Below are positions 8,649 through 16,433 of a stretch of DNA of 64,000 bases, piece by piece. Under the pieces are notes generated by a model. That model was not told the DNA's origin and searched no databases. It saw only the letters and a list, made by a program, of their open reading frames with translations. Both the position numbers and the translations under genes were made by a program. Positions within the stretch are counted from its first letter, which is position 1; every line of letters starts with the position of its first letter. Origin of the DNA: Sphingobium sp. D43FB (GTDB lineage: Bacteria; Pseudomonadota; Alphaproteobacteria; Sphingomonadales; Sphingomonadaceae); assembly GCF_002312805.1 (NCBI RefSeq), contig NZ_NMUA01000008.1:1-64000 (forward strand), written 5' to 3'.

Positions 8649-9300
8649 CAGAAGAGCATTTCACGGCGTTGAGGAGGAAAAGCGTAGTCGCCACCTGTCC
8701 TGCCTCGGCACTGTTGCTGATGACATATTCTCCGACTTTTCCGACGCTAAAAAGGCGGCTTTCGCCTGCAACCAAGTCAGGAATCGTGCCCTGTGCCTCG
8801 ACGGTTGCCAGATCATAAAGCTCAAGATGTAGTGTCCGGGTGGACTGGTTAGCGATTGTGACCTGTCTGCTTGCACACACATCCATATGGCTGTTTTTGC
8901 CGCCATCCCCGTCGTAATTCCAAGGGTCGGTAAGGGTCGCATCTGTAATCTCAACCGTTTGGAGTGGCTGAGCTGGCTCGCGTGTTTGTGGTACAGCGGC
9001 GGCGGGGGCCTCATCGGCTATGACGCTGCGCCGGGCCTCCTCTTTGCTACCGGCTGTCAGGAAGTAAATTCCGATACAAACGATAAACAACATCTGGATT
9101 CCCCAGAACCAACGGAAGAAGCGCCGCGTCCCATGCGTTTTCGTCCGTCCTTCACGCCAACGCTCGCTTAAGGCGGGAGCCTGCTGACTAGCCTGCTCTC
9201 CGAGAATTTTGGCCTTCTGAGAAGCGAATTCCATCTCCGAAAGCGCGCCATCTGCCTTGAGTTTAGCTAGGCGCTCCAGCGCATCGATCCGATCAGTCAT
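8641..9300 (-). CDS. SHOCT-domain membrane protein A
   Basis: This is a 219-residue protein. The start at 9300 is chosen because GGGGGG lies just upstream; an in-frame ATG at 9318 lies before it. The N-terminus IDALERLAKLKADGALSEME is a SHOCT motif. One membrane helix (FFRWFWGIQMLFIVCIGIYF) follows at about 60-80, then an exported domain with strands such as RQVTIANQSTRTLHLELYDL and two cysteines. It shares the SHOCT-helix-exported layout with its partner, but the exported domains are unrelated. It lies divergent from a small XRE regulator. Confidence 0.72.
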   Translation of the reverse strand: MTDRIDALERLAKLKADGALSEMEFASQKAKILGEQASQQAPALSERWREGRTKTHGTRRFFRWFWGIQMLFIVCIGIYFLTAGSKEEARRSVIADEAPAAAVPQTREPAQPLQTVEITDATLTDPWNYDGDGGKNSHMDVCASRQVTIANQSTRTLHLELYDLATVEAQGTIPDLVAGESRLFSVGKVGEYVISNSAEAGQVATTLFLLNAVKCSSDE

Positions 9301-9323
9301 ATACCCCCCAATGAACAATACAT

Positions 9324-9356
9324 ATTATAGTTGATAAACTTACGGACATTGCAAGC
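9324..9356 (-). promoter_or_regulatory. Candidate promoter for the SHOCT operon
   Basis: On the minus strand TTGCAA (9353 region) and TATAAT (9329 to 9324) are separated by about 19 bp, ending 23 bp before the SHOCT A start. The same 70-bp gap must hold the promoter of the divergent XRE gene, so the regulator probably acts here. Confidence 0.45.
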
Positions 9357-9370
9357 CCGATCAGGGCGGC

Positions 9371-9598
9371 ATGGATATGCGCCGCCTGATCGGATCAAAT
9401 TTTAAGCGTCTGCGCCAAGACAAAGGATGGACGCAGGAGGAGTTTGCTGAACGCTCAGGCTTCAGTCAGCAGTATGTTTCAGGCCTTGAAGGCGGTCGAC
9501 GGAACCCAACGATCGTGACGGTGTATGAGCTTGCTCTGGCACTGGGCGTTTCGCATTTGGATTTGCTCCAGCCGTCAACCCTCGACGTTAAGCTATAA
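9371..9598 (+). CDS. Small XRE-family transcriptional regulator
   Basis: This is a 75-residue protein that is almost entirely a Cro/C1-type HTH: LIGSNFKRLRQDKGWTQEEF, then AERSGFSQQYVSGLEGGRRN and PTIVTVYELALALGVS. It has no effector or dimerisation domain beyond the HTH. It is transcribed away from the SHOCT pair and its tail overlaps the DUF2958 gene by 11 bp, converging with it. Its likely role is repression of its own promoter and that of the SHOCT genes. Confidence 0.9.
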   Translation: MDMRRLIGSNFKRLRQDKGWTQEEFAERSGFSQQYVSGLEGGRRNPTIVTVYELALALGVSHLDLLQPSTLDVKL

Positions 9599-9941
9599 TT
9601 CTACCGGCGATCCGCGCCTCGGTGGTATAAGCCGACAGAGGTTGAGCACCGACGAACGCAATGTCCTTTTCGATCGGCAGGCGCAGATGCCCGCGAACCT
9701 GGGCTAATTCGGCGAGGCTTACATAGCCCAGCTCGGGTTCTCCCAATCCTAAGTCGCACAGGCCGAAAGCGCGGTCGGAATCGATCGGATCAATTTCTGT
9801 GAGGAGCCAGGTTGCCCCGGCGTCCGGGGTGAAGAGCTTCACCACCGGCACGAGATCTATATTTTCGCCCGACGCACTTCGCCGACCGTTAGCCTGCAAT
9901 ATCGCGAAGGTGGCAGTATCGAGGAATGCTGGCTTGTCCAT
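9588..9941 (-). CDS. DUF2958 domain protein
   Basis: The 117 residues include LLTEIDPIDSDRAFGLCDLG, GEPELGYVSLAELAQVRG and LRLPIEKD, the conserved core of DUF2958. This small family is found almost only on plasmids and integrative elements, often near antirestriction and conjugation genes. The molecular function is not known to me. The start follows the endonuclease stop by one base, so the two are co-translated. Confidence 0.85.
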   Translation of the reverse strand: MDKPAFLDTATFAILQANGRRSASGENIDLVPVVKLFTPDAGATWLLTEIDPIDSDRAFGLCDLGLGEPELGYVSLAELAQVRGHLRLPIEKDIAFVGAQPLSAYTTEARIAGRIIA

Positions 9942-9942
9942 G

Positions 9943-11004
9943 TCAGGCAGCCTTCCCGATCAGACTAAGCGGTGCGGTCGGTGGGGCGATGTGCCAATCG
10001 TCCATTTTGCTACGAAGGCAGGCTTCGACCGCATCGATCACGATGCCCCAGTTGAGGTATCGATCGAAGAGCGCATAGGCCTCATCGCGCGCGCCAGCCC
10101 AGCCAAGTGCCTCGACGAACTGCTCCAGATCGACGTTGAGGAAGGACGCCTGATCCGAGCCCGGCGTCTTGAGGAATTTACCATATAGTTGCGCGCCCTG
10201 TTGGACGTGGTGGTTGTGCCGAGGGGCAAGCAGCATGAAGTGCGTTTCGGCCCAATCGCCACGCATCCGTGCCGCTTGCGCCAACAGATGTTCGCGGAAC
10301 AGCTGCTGCATCGGATTGATGCGCAAAGCAGCATGCATCGGCTCTTTGAACAGATCGGATGCTTGTGCCAGGTCATCATAACGTGACTTCAGCTCGGGAG
10401 GAGCGGGTTCAGCAAGGTTTTCAGAATATTTGACTTCGATGCCGATTAGGCCTGTCGCGCCATCGCTTCGCTCATAGACAATCGCGACGTCAAAGGCGGT
10501 GCGGTCACCGGTCAAGTCTGCCTGACGACGGCCCGGCGAATGCTCGAACCAAACGTGGCGAACGGCGGCGATGTCGATCGTGGGTGCAATGGCTCGCATG
10601 ACCTTTGCTGCCAGCGCGAGATCAAAGCGCAATGGTGCGAAGAAGTTAAAGGCCAATGGCATGGAGCTCAGCAGATTGCTGTAAAGCCTCTGTCGGTCGA
10701 TGAGTGCTCCTGTCTCCTGATAGATGACCTCACGTCGTGCCAGATGGGCCACGGCGGGTCCGAGGAAGTTGCGGCCCACCGCTGCTGCCGTCGTGCTAAG
10801 AAGGGAGCCGACCTTCCGCTTGCGGCCATCTCGTCCCTGGAAGGTGCCTACAGGAAGCCCCTGGCGCTCCCGCCACATCGCCTGCAGCAACCGGGCACAT
10901 GCACGAAAGCGAGTATCGAACTTTTCGTGGACGAAGTGCGCCTTTAGCAACTCTTCTGGCACGATGGGCAGTTGGCCAATGGCTTTGCCGGACTCTGGCG
11001 TCAT
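9943..11004 (-). CDS. PD-(D/E)XK endonuclease-like protein (PGN_0703 type)
   Basis: The protein has 353 residues. A nuclease core is visible as DLTGDRTAFDVAIVYE followed by GLIGIEVKYSE, giving the Asp and the E-x-K metal-binding residues. The flanking sequence (FDTRFRACARLLQAMWRERQ near the N-terminus, NPMQQLFREHLLAQ later) matches my memory of the PGN_0703 putative restriction endonuclease family. No methyltransferase is adjacent, so it would be a stand-alone or modification-dependent nuclease, or a defence function carried by the element. It is coupled to the DUF2958 gene. Confidence 0.75.
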   Translation of the reverse strand: MTPESGKAIGQLPIVPEELLKAHFVHEKFDTRFRACARLLQAMWRERQGLPVGTFQGRDGRKRKVGSLLSTTAAAVGRNFLGPAVAHLARREVIYQETGALIDRQRLYSNLLSSMPLAFNFFAPLRFDLALAAKVMRAIAPTIDIAAVRHVWFEHSPGRRQADLTGDRTAFDVAIVYERSDGATGLIGIEVKYSENLAEPAPPELKSRYDDLAQASDLFKEPMHAALRINPMQQLFREHLLAQAARMRGDWAETHFMLLAPRHNHHVQQGAQLYGKFLKTPGSDQASFLNVDLEQFVEALGWAGARDEAYALFDRYLNWGIVIDAVEACLRSKMDDWHIAPPTAPLSLIGKAA

Positions 11005-11065
11005 GAATTCTCCTCTGCTGGCCGGGCATTGTCCGGCAGCAAAGATTCATCGAAACGGTCGATAT

Positions 11066-11350
11066 CTATGCAGGATTTGCAATTGTTCCTTGATCACGCA
11101 AAATCAGCAGAAGGGCCTCCAGGCCTTTCTGCGAGAGGGCCGACACCCCACCATCAATGTATATTTTTCCAGTGGTGGGATAGAAGTTGACGCCCTTGGG
11201 CAGCTTCAATTGGAATGATGAACCTTCAGGTCGACGCACATCTGCGCCGTACCCGCGCAGCTGAACAATGGCAGTAGCCATCAACTCATCATCATCCGGC
11301 TGGATTTCCGCTGACGGCATCTTCTTAAATCTCATCATATCTTCCTTCAT
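11066..11350 (-). CDS. Small hypothetical protein of the mobile element
   Basis: This is a 94-residue protein; an internal ATG at 11338 has an equally good ribosome site (AAGGA). The sequence VRRPEGSSFQLKLPKGVNFY, then PTTGKIYIDGG and GLEALLLILRDQG suggests a compact alpha/beta fold. I do not recognise the family. It lies between integrase and endonuclease genes on the same strand. Confidence 0.55.
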   Translation of the reverse strand: MKEDMMRFKKMPSAEIQPDDDELMATAIVQLRGYGADVRRPEGSSFQLKLPKGVNFYPTTGKIYIDGGVSALSQKGLEALLLILRDQGTIANPA

Positions 11351-11359
11351 TTCTCTTCC

Positions 11360-11449
11360 AAGGATGGAGAGGGAAAGGGAGAGAAGGATGGTATGTATAA
11401 AGGCAGGATAGATAAGGGTAAGGTAGGTATTAGGGAGGGCATAGGCGTC
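11360..11449. other. Strongly purine-biased intergenic tract
   Basis: On the plus strand this 90-bp stretch is almost all purines with scattered T, including GGATGGAGAGGGAAAGGGAG and repeated AAGGATGG and GGTA-type words. It lies between the small protein gene and the integrase stop. It has no coding sense on either strand. Confidence 0.5.
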
Positions 11450-11526
11450 TGGAGCGCCAGAAATTTATGTACCGAAGAGCCCCCCTTGTCGAGTCGTTCG
11501 AGCGCTGACCCCGCCAGCGTTTCCCG

Positions 11527-13245
11527 CTATTTTTGCTCGAGGTTGATTAGATTTACGTCGATGTCGATCTTGTCAATGGCGTCTTTCAAGTTTGCGACCG
11601 TCAATCCCTTATTGTAGCGGGCTGTTTCACCAGCCGTTGCATGGCCCGTCACTTCATCAATGACGGAATCTGCAACACCTGCCCGCTTCATAAACGTCGT
11701 GGCGCTGTGGCGGAACGAATGGAAATCCAGCCCTTCGGCGTAAAGATCTGTGTCACGCCGATAGCGCGTGAACCATTTGGAGTAATTATGCCCTAAACGA
11801 TCATCCGCGCCTCCAGGCTGTAAATTCGGAAACAGTAACTGGGCGGATTCAGTCCGCAGAGCATCAGCATAGTTTAATAAACCAAGCCGGATCAGCATAT
11901 TATGGATCGGCACCTTCCGCACAGCATTGCTGTTTTTGAGTTGGCGTCCATCACCCTCTCTGAGATCAAACACCCATATCCCTTCGGTTTGGCGCACGTC
12001 GGCTAACCGAAGCTGACAAATTTCTTCCTGACGCATTCCGGAATATACAGCGATGAGCGGAAGCCAGAATTTCTCGTCACGAAGGACATGCTGCCCTGGC
12101 TTGGATCGCCGATGCTCAGATTGGCAGCCAGTCCAAATAGGAGTCGAGAACAACTTTTGGAGGGCTTCACTGTCCCACATCTTACGTTGGTCCCGAGCGC
12201 GTTTGGCTGCCGTAAACTTCCAATCGTTAAAAATCTTGATGCTCGCCGTCCCTTGTTCGATGGCGCTATCCCATAAAGTAGACAAAGCAGCGAAATGCCG
12301 CTGCACAGTGCGGGACGATAGGCGCGGAACGTCTTGCTGTAGCGCTTGAGCAACGATTTGCTGTGCTGACAAACCCCGATATTCGGCCGCTTTGCTGTAG
12401 TTCGCGGGCAACTCCTCAAGAAGTGCCTTGAAACGACCCGCATCGGCTCGGACGTATCCGCTGAGTGGCCGATCCCCAGCAAAGTCGCAGAAAATCGAAT
12501 ATGTGGCTCTTGCCTGTAGATAGGTTTGACGTTCCCAGATTTTCCGCCGCAACTGGCCCTCGCGAAACAATTCCGCCGCTGCCGAGAAGGTAGGACCGGC
12601 CACTACGGAAGGCACTTCAGTCGAAGGGGGCGCTGGGTTAGAAATCGGAGCAGAGGGCGTTTCTCGCAACGCTTGGGCCAGCAGTTTGTCGGAAGGCTCG
12701 TAGTTGAAATTGCCTTCCCATCGCGCGCGCAACGTTTCCGAAACCTCAATCCCTGCCCGAAGCATCGCATGTTCGAGACGGCGCACCTCGCTCCTCTCAA
12801 ATTTGGCGTCAATGCCGAAACGACGGGCCAACATTGCGCCGGTAATCATCCGCACGGAGTCAAACGCATTACTAGCCAGGTCGATGCGTGAGCGTTCTGC
12901 CAAAATCCGGTAATGATCGCTAAGCCCCTGGCGAACTTCTTCACACACAGGCTCATCGCTATCCAACCGCACGCTTTCATCGCGAGAGAGGATCGTCGCG
13001 TAGAAATCTTTGATCAGGGCCGCAATGTCTTGATCGGTCAGCAACGGGACACACCTAACGACACTGAACATCTCCTCCGATTGGAGATACAAATAGCGGG
13101 ACAGGCTTCGTGCCACCGCCGCATCATTCGTACCCAGACTGCATGTCAGCTCAACCCGTTTAAGAATAGGTTGAAGGGCGGCCGGAATCCCTCTGCGGAA
13201 ATGATAAATCCCTGCCCGACGCACTGTATTTGGGATGGCTCCCAT
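11527..13245 (-). CDS. int: Tyrosine recombinase (phage-type integrase) of the tRNA-Gln element
   Basis: The protein has 572 residues. The N-terminus (NTVRRAGIYHFRRGIPAALQ) is the DUF6538-type arm domain seen in many alphaproteobacterial integrases. A SAM-like core-binding domain follows, then the catalytic domain with SGMRQEEICQL (first Arg), HSFRH (His509, Arg512), GHAT (His535) and the nucleophile in ARYNKG (Tyr544). All catalytic residues are present. The gene starts about 100 bp from the 3' end of tRNA-Gln and reads away from it, the usual layout for integration into a tRNA 3' end. Confidence 0.95.
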   Translation of the reverse strand: MGAIPNTVRRAGIYHFRRGIPAALQPILKRVELTCSLGTNDAAVARSLSRYLYLQSEEMFSVVRCVPLLTDQDIAALIKDFYATILSRDESVRLDSDEPVCEEVRQGLSDHYRILAERSRIDLASNAFDSVRMITGAMLARRFGIDAKFERSEVRRLEHAMLRAGIEVSETLRARWEGNFNYEPSDKLLAQALRETPSAPISNPAPPSTEVPSVVAGPTFSAAAELFREGQLRRKIWERQTYLQARATYSIFCDFAGDRPLSGYVRADAGRFKALLEELPANYSKAAEYRGLSAQQIVAQALQQDVPRLSSRTVQRHFAALSTLWDSAIEQGTASIKIFNDWKFTAAKRARDQRKMWDSEALQKLFSTPIWTGCQSEHRRSKPGQHVLRDEKFWLPLIAVYSGMRQEEICQLRLADVRQTEGIWVFDLREGDGRQLKNSNAVRKVPIHNMLIRLGLLNYADALRTESAQLLFPNLQPGGADDRLGHNYSKWFTRYRRDTDLYAEGLDFHSFRHSATTFMKRAGVADSVIDEVTGHATAGETARYNKGLTVANLKDAIDKIDIDVNLINLEQK

Positions 13246-13348
13246 ACCAACAAAGCCTCAACTTTGTAGCAGAGCTTTGTAGCAAATGCCCCACCACGGT
13301 TCCGGCGCTGTTCGAAAACCAAGGTTTTGCAGTGTGTTGATAGGAAAC

Positions 13349-13423
13349 TGGCTGGGGCGGCAGGATTCGAACCTGCGCATGGCGGCATCAAAAGCCGCTG
13401 CCTTACCGCTTGGCGACGCCCCA
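13349..13423 (-). tRNA. tRNA-Gln (anticodon TTG), CCA encoded
   Basis: The reverse strand folds into a full cloverleaf: acceptor TGGGGCG/CGCCCCA, anticodon stem GCGGC/GCCGC around loop TTTTGAT (anticodon TTG), and a T-arm with GTTCGAATC. CCA is encoded at 13351-13349. It is intact despite the adjacent integrase, so the element's att site restores the gene's 3' end. Confidence 0.95.
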
Positions 13424-13547
13424 GCAGGCCGACCATCGTCGGCGCGGGTCGCCATATAGCGCGTCGGGCGCGAAAGGAAAGCCTAGTCATCACAGTTTCG
13501 CGACGGCACTATGACGCTTCTTGGCTTCGTACCGGATTACCACAACC

Positions 13548-14060
13548 ATGTCCGCTTCCTCTTCCCCCACATCCGCGCAGATGGCGCCTGCATCGCCGCT
13601 CTTTCTGCGTGAAGATGAAATCCGGCGCGGCATCGAAATGCTCTATTTCGGCTATTCCGCGCTGACCCGCTCGATCGATGAGGGGCTGGCGGCGCAGGGG
13701 CTTGGGCGGGCGCATCATCGCGCGCTCTATTTCATCTCGCGCCAGCCCGACCTCACCGTCAAGGATCTGCTGCGGTTGCTGTCCATTACCAAGCAATCGC
13801 TGGGCCGGGTGCTCAATGACCTCATCGAGCGCGGCTATATCGAGACGCGGCCGGGTGCCAGCGACCGGCGGCAAAAATTGCTGCGGCTCAGCGCAGAAGG
13901 CGCCGCGCTGGAGGCCGAGCTGTTCCGGGCGTTGCGGGAAAAAATGGCAGCGGCCTATGCCCAGGCAGGGCAGGGATCGGTCACCGGATTCTGGCGCGTG
14001 CTGGAAGGGTTGATCCCCGAATCGGATCGTTCGATGGTGTTCGGCCTGCGCGGGCGATAG
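13548..14060 (+). CDS. MarR-family transcriptional regulator
   Basis: This is a 170-residue protein from ATG 13548; an upstream TTG at 13521 is possible but less likely. The winged-helix core is complete: LGRAHHRALYFISRQPDLTV, LLRLLSITKQSLGRVLNDLI and the wing GYIETRPGASDRRQKLLRLS. It is transcribed away from the tRNA. No obvious target operon is adjacent apart from the lipoprotein and EamA genes downstream. Confidence 0.9.
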   Translation: MSASSSPTSAQMAPASPLFLREDEIRRGIEMLYFGYSALTRSIDEGLAAQGLGRAHHRALYFISRQPDLTVKDLLRLLSITKQSLGRVLNDLIERGYIETRPGASDRRQKLLRLSAEGAALEAELFRALREKMAAAYAQAGQGSVTGFWRVLEGLIPESDRSMVFGLRGR

Positions 14061-14129
14061 CGCACAAGACGCAACCTAATCGGCCTTCCTGCGCTTATCG
14101 GACTCCATTCATTGACAAGAGGAGCCATC

Positions 14130-14444
14130 ATGCGTCACAAATTTCTCGCCGCACTGGCGGTCGTTTCGGCGGTCAGCCTGTCGGCCTGTTCGGAAAAGGC
14201 CGAGGACAGCATCGAAAATGCCGGGTCGGCGATCGGCAATGACATGAGCAGCGCTATGGACCGCGCGGGCGACACGATCGACAACGGGCTGGATGATGCG
14301 GGCCGTGCGATCGACAATGGCGCGGCGCGGATCGGTGCTGCGACCGACGAAGCGGCTGAAGATGCGGATCGCACCGCCGATGAAGCCAAGCGCGATGTTG
14401 GCGATACGCTGCAGGAAGCGGGCAGCGACCTCAAGAACGACTGA
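14130..14444 (+). CDS. Small lipoprotein with amphipathic repeats
   Basis: The protein has 104 residues from ATG 14130, with AGAGGAG upstream. The signal peptide ends in the lipobox LSAC (Cys20). The mature part is Ala/Asp/Gly-rich with repeating Asp-Arg-Ala-Gly-Asp-type segments (AMDRAGDTIDNG, LDDAGRAIDNG), probably an extended amphipathic helix at the envelope. The function is unknown. Confidence 0.75.
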   Translation: MRHKFLAALAVVSAVSLSACSEKAEDSIENAGSAIGNDMSSAMDRAGDTIDNGLDDAGRAIDNGAARIGAATDEAAEDADRTADEAKRDVGDTLQEAGSDLKND

Positions 14445-14453
14445 TGCCAATGG

Positions 14454-14483
14454 GCCACGCATGACTGTACGGTTATGCGTGGC
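14454..14483. terminator. Hairpin between lipoprotein and EamA genes
   Basis: A 9-bp perfect stem GCCACGCAT/ATGCGTGGC surrounds a 12-nt loop, starting 9 bp after the lipoprotein stop. There is no T-run, so it may be an attenuator or mRNA-stabilising hairpin rather than a simple terminator. Confidence 0.4.
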
Positions 14484-14530
14484 TCATGCGCGCGCTTGAC
14501 GGCGCGCTGTATTGCGGACAGCGCAGGGAT

Positions 14531-15436
14531 ATGTCGTCCGCTGCGCCCGCCCCACCTCTCACCAGCCGCCTGATGATCGGCCGTCCCGAACTGGCGCTGA
14601 TCGGCATCACCATCCTGTGGGGTGGCACATTCCTGATCGTCCATCATGCGATGCGCGAATCGGGACCATTCTTCTTCGTGGGATTGCGTTTCGGGACGGC
14701 GACGCTGGTCACCTTGCCGCTCGCCTGGCCGCTGTTGCGCGGCATCACGCGGCAGGAACTCGGCGCTGGTCTGGTGATCGGCCTCGGCATCTTTGCGGGC
14801 TATTCGCTCCAAAGCTGGGGGCTCCAGACGATATCGAGCAGCACGTCGGCCTTCATCACCGCCGCCTATGTCCCGTTGGTGCCGATCCTCCAATGGATCA
14901 TCCTGCGCAGGCGACCGCGAATCGCCAGCTGGGTCGGGGTCGCCCTGGCGTTCGCTGGCCTCATGCTGATCGCCGCGCCGCAGGAGGGGGTGGCGCTGGG
15001 GACGGGAGAGGTGCTGACCCTGATCAGTACGCTCGCCATCGCGCTGGAGATCATCTTCATCAGCCTGTGGGCGGGGCAGGTGAATGTCGCGCGGGTGACG
15101 CTGGTGCAGTTGGCGGTGACCGCGCTGCTCGCCTTCGCCTGCATGCTCCCGGCCGGTGAAGCGGTGCCGCCCTTGTCCTGGACGGTGATCCTGTCGGCCT
15201 GCGGGCTGGGGTTGGTCACGGCGCTCATCCAGTTCGTGATGAACTGGGCGCAGCGCAGCGTGTCGCCGACCCGCGCCACGCTGATCTACGCGGGTGAGCC
15301 GGTCTGGGCCGGGATCATCGGGCGGATCGCGGGCGATCGCCTGCCGCCGCTGGCGCTCGCCGGTGGCCTGCTGATCGTCGCCGCCATGATCGTGAGCGAA
15401 ATGCGGTTCGGAAAGCGCGACCGCGCCTCGACCTAG
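14531..15436 (+). CDS. EamA-family (DMT superfamily) transporter
   Basis: This is a 301-residue protein from ATG 14531 with AGGGA upstream; the open frame extends 15 codons further but without a ribosome site. It has ten predicted membrane helices in two EamA repeats (first: LALIGITILWGGTFLIVHHA; second: AIALEIIFISLWAG onward). It is a metabolite exporter or permease of unknown substrate in the inner membrane. Its end overlaps the convergent enoyl-CoA hydratase gene by 4 bp. Confidence 0.85.
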   Translation: MSSAAPAPPLTSRLMIGRPELALIGITILWGGTFLIVHHAMRESGPFFFVGLRFGTATLVTLPLAWPLLRGITRQELGAGLVIGLGIFAGYSLQSWGLQTISSSTSAFITAAYVPLVPILQWIILRRRPRIASWVGVALAFAGLMLIAAPQEGVALGTGEVLTLISTLAIALEIIFISLWAGQVNVARVTLVQLAVTALLAFACMLPAGEAVPPLSWTVILSACGLGLVTALIQFVMNWAQRSVSPTRATLIYAGEPVWAGIIGRIAGDRLPPLALAGGLLIVAAMIVSEMRFGKRDRAST

Positions 15437-16194
15437 CCCCGCCGAAACACCGGCGCGCGCTTTTCGAAGAAGGCAGCAAAGGCTTCCTGCGCTTCGGCGG
15501 ATCGCAGCGTGTCGCGGAACAGCCGCGCCTCTTCCTCGATCCGCGCGGTGAGAATAGCCGGGTCGCCTTTCATCAGGCGGCGGGTGGTGGCGAGCGCCTG
15601 GGGCGGCTTGGCCACCAATATTCTGGCCTTGGCGCGCGCATGCGCCAGCAGCCCGTCGGCGGGCACGACCGCCGTGACCAGCCCCGCCCGATCGGCCGCC
15701 TCGGCATCCATCGGCTCGCCCAGCATCAGCATCGCCGCCGCCTTGGCATGGCCCAGCGTCGCCGGCGCAAGCAGGCTCGATCCCGCTTCGGGGACCAGCC
15801 CTAGATTGACGAAGGGCATGATGAAACGGGCGTCGGGCGCGGCATAGATGAGGTCGCAATGGAGCAGCATCGTCGTGCCGACACCCACGGCCAGTCCCTG
15901 CACGGCGGCGATGATCGGCTTGTCGAAGGCGGCGATGGCGCGGATGAACGCAAAGGCAGCCGCGCCGCCCTCCGGCCCGGCCATGAAGTCCTTGAGGTCG
16001 TTACCCGCGCAGAAGGCGTCGCCATTGGCGGTGAACAGCACTACCGCAATGTCCGCGCGCGCCGACGCATCGGCCAGCGCTGCGGTCATCGCATGATACA
16101 TGGGGGCGGTCAGGGCGTTCTTCTTGTCGGGGCGGTCGATATGGATTTCGATGACGCCGGCGATATCTTCGATGATCGCGATGGACTGGCTCAC
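15433..16194 (-). CDS. Enoyl-CoA hydratase/isomerase family protein
   Basis: The 253-residue crotonase-fold protein has the oxyanion-hole segments DAFCAGNDLKDF and QGLAVGVGTTML. It also has NLGLVPEAGSSLL, the region carrying catalytic Glu in hydratases. Length is normal. The substrate is not visible; it resembles the short paralogues used in side pathways of fatty or aromatic acid degradation. It converges with the EamA gene and has no partner gene for a beta-oxidation operon nearby. Confidence 0.87.
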   Translation of the reverse strand: MSQSIAIIEDIAGVIEIHIDRPDKKNALTAPMYHAMTAALADASARADIAVVLFTANGDAFCAGNDLKDFMAGPEGGAAAFAFIRAIAAFDKPIIAAVQGLAVGVGTTMLLHCDLIYAAPDARFIMPFVNLGLVPEAGSSLLAPATLGHAKAAAMLMLGEPMDAEAADRAGLVTAVVPADGLLAHARAKARILVAKPPQALATTRRLMKGDPAILTARIEEEARLFRDTLRSAEAQEAFAAFFEKRAPVFRRG

Positions 16195-16256
16195 GATGCG
16201 CTCTCCCTTATGTCTCTGTCACTACCGATGGGCATTGATCGGACGATGGAGACTAT

Positions 16257-16324
16257 TGTTCCCCGGCGAAGGCCGGGGTCCAGTCCCACGCTCTGAACTG
16301 GACCCCGGCCTTCGCCGGGGAACA
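16257..16324. repeat. Long perfect palindromic repeat (REP-like, TGTTCCCCGGCG type)
   Basis: Two 28-bp arms (16257-16284 and 16297-16324) are exact reverse complements around a 12-bp spacer, built on TGTTCCCCGGCGAAGGCCGG. It lies between the enoyl-CoA hydratase start and the bile-acid-symporter-like gene. A shorter copy of the same word family is at 42812-42839. Confidence 0.85.
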
Positions 16325-16433
16325 GCTACCATCCAGATCACTGACCACGCCTGCATGTCTCTGGCGAAACTGTTGGCGCAAGCGGCGGGCCGCGTCTATC
16401 CCCCCGCCGTCTGTCAGCCCAAGGCCTAGCCCC

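Noticed and set aside
1-13340. A second copy of the tRNA-Gln 3' end as the other att site
   Set aside because: No matching stretch was seen; the far end must be outside the window.
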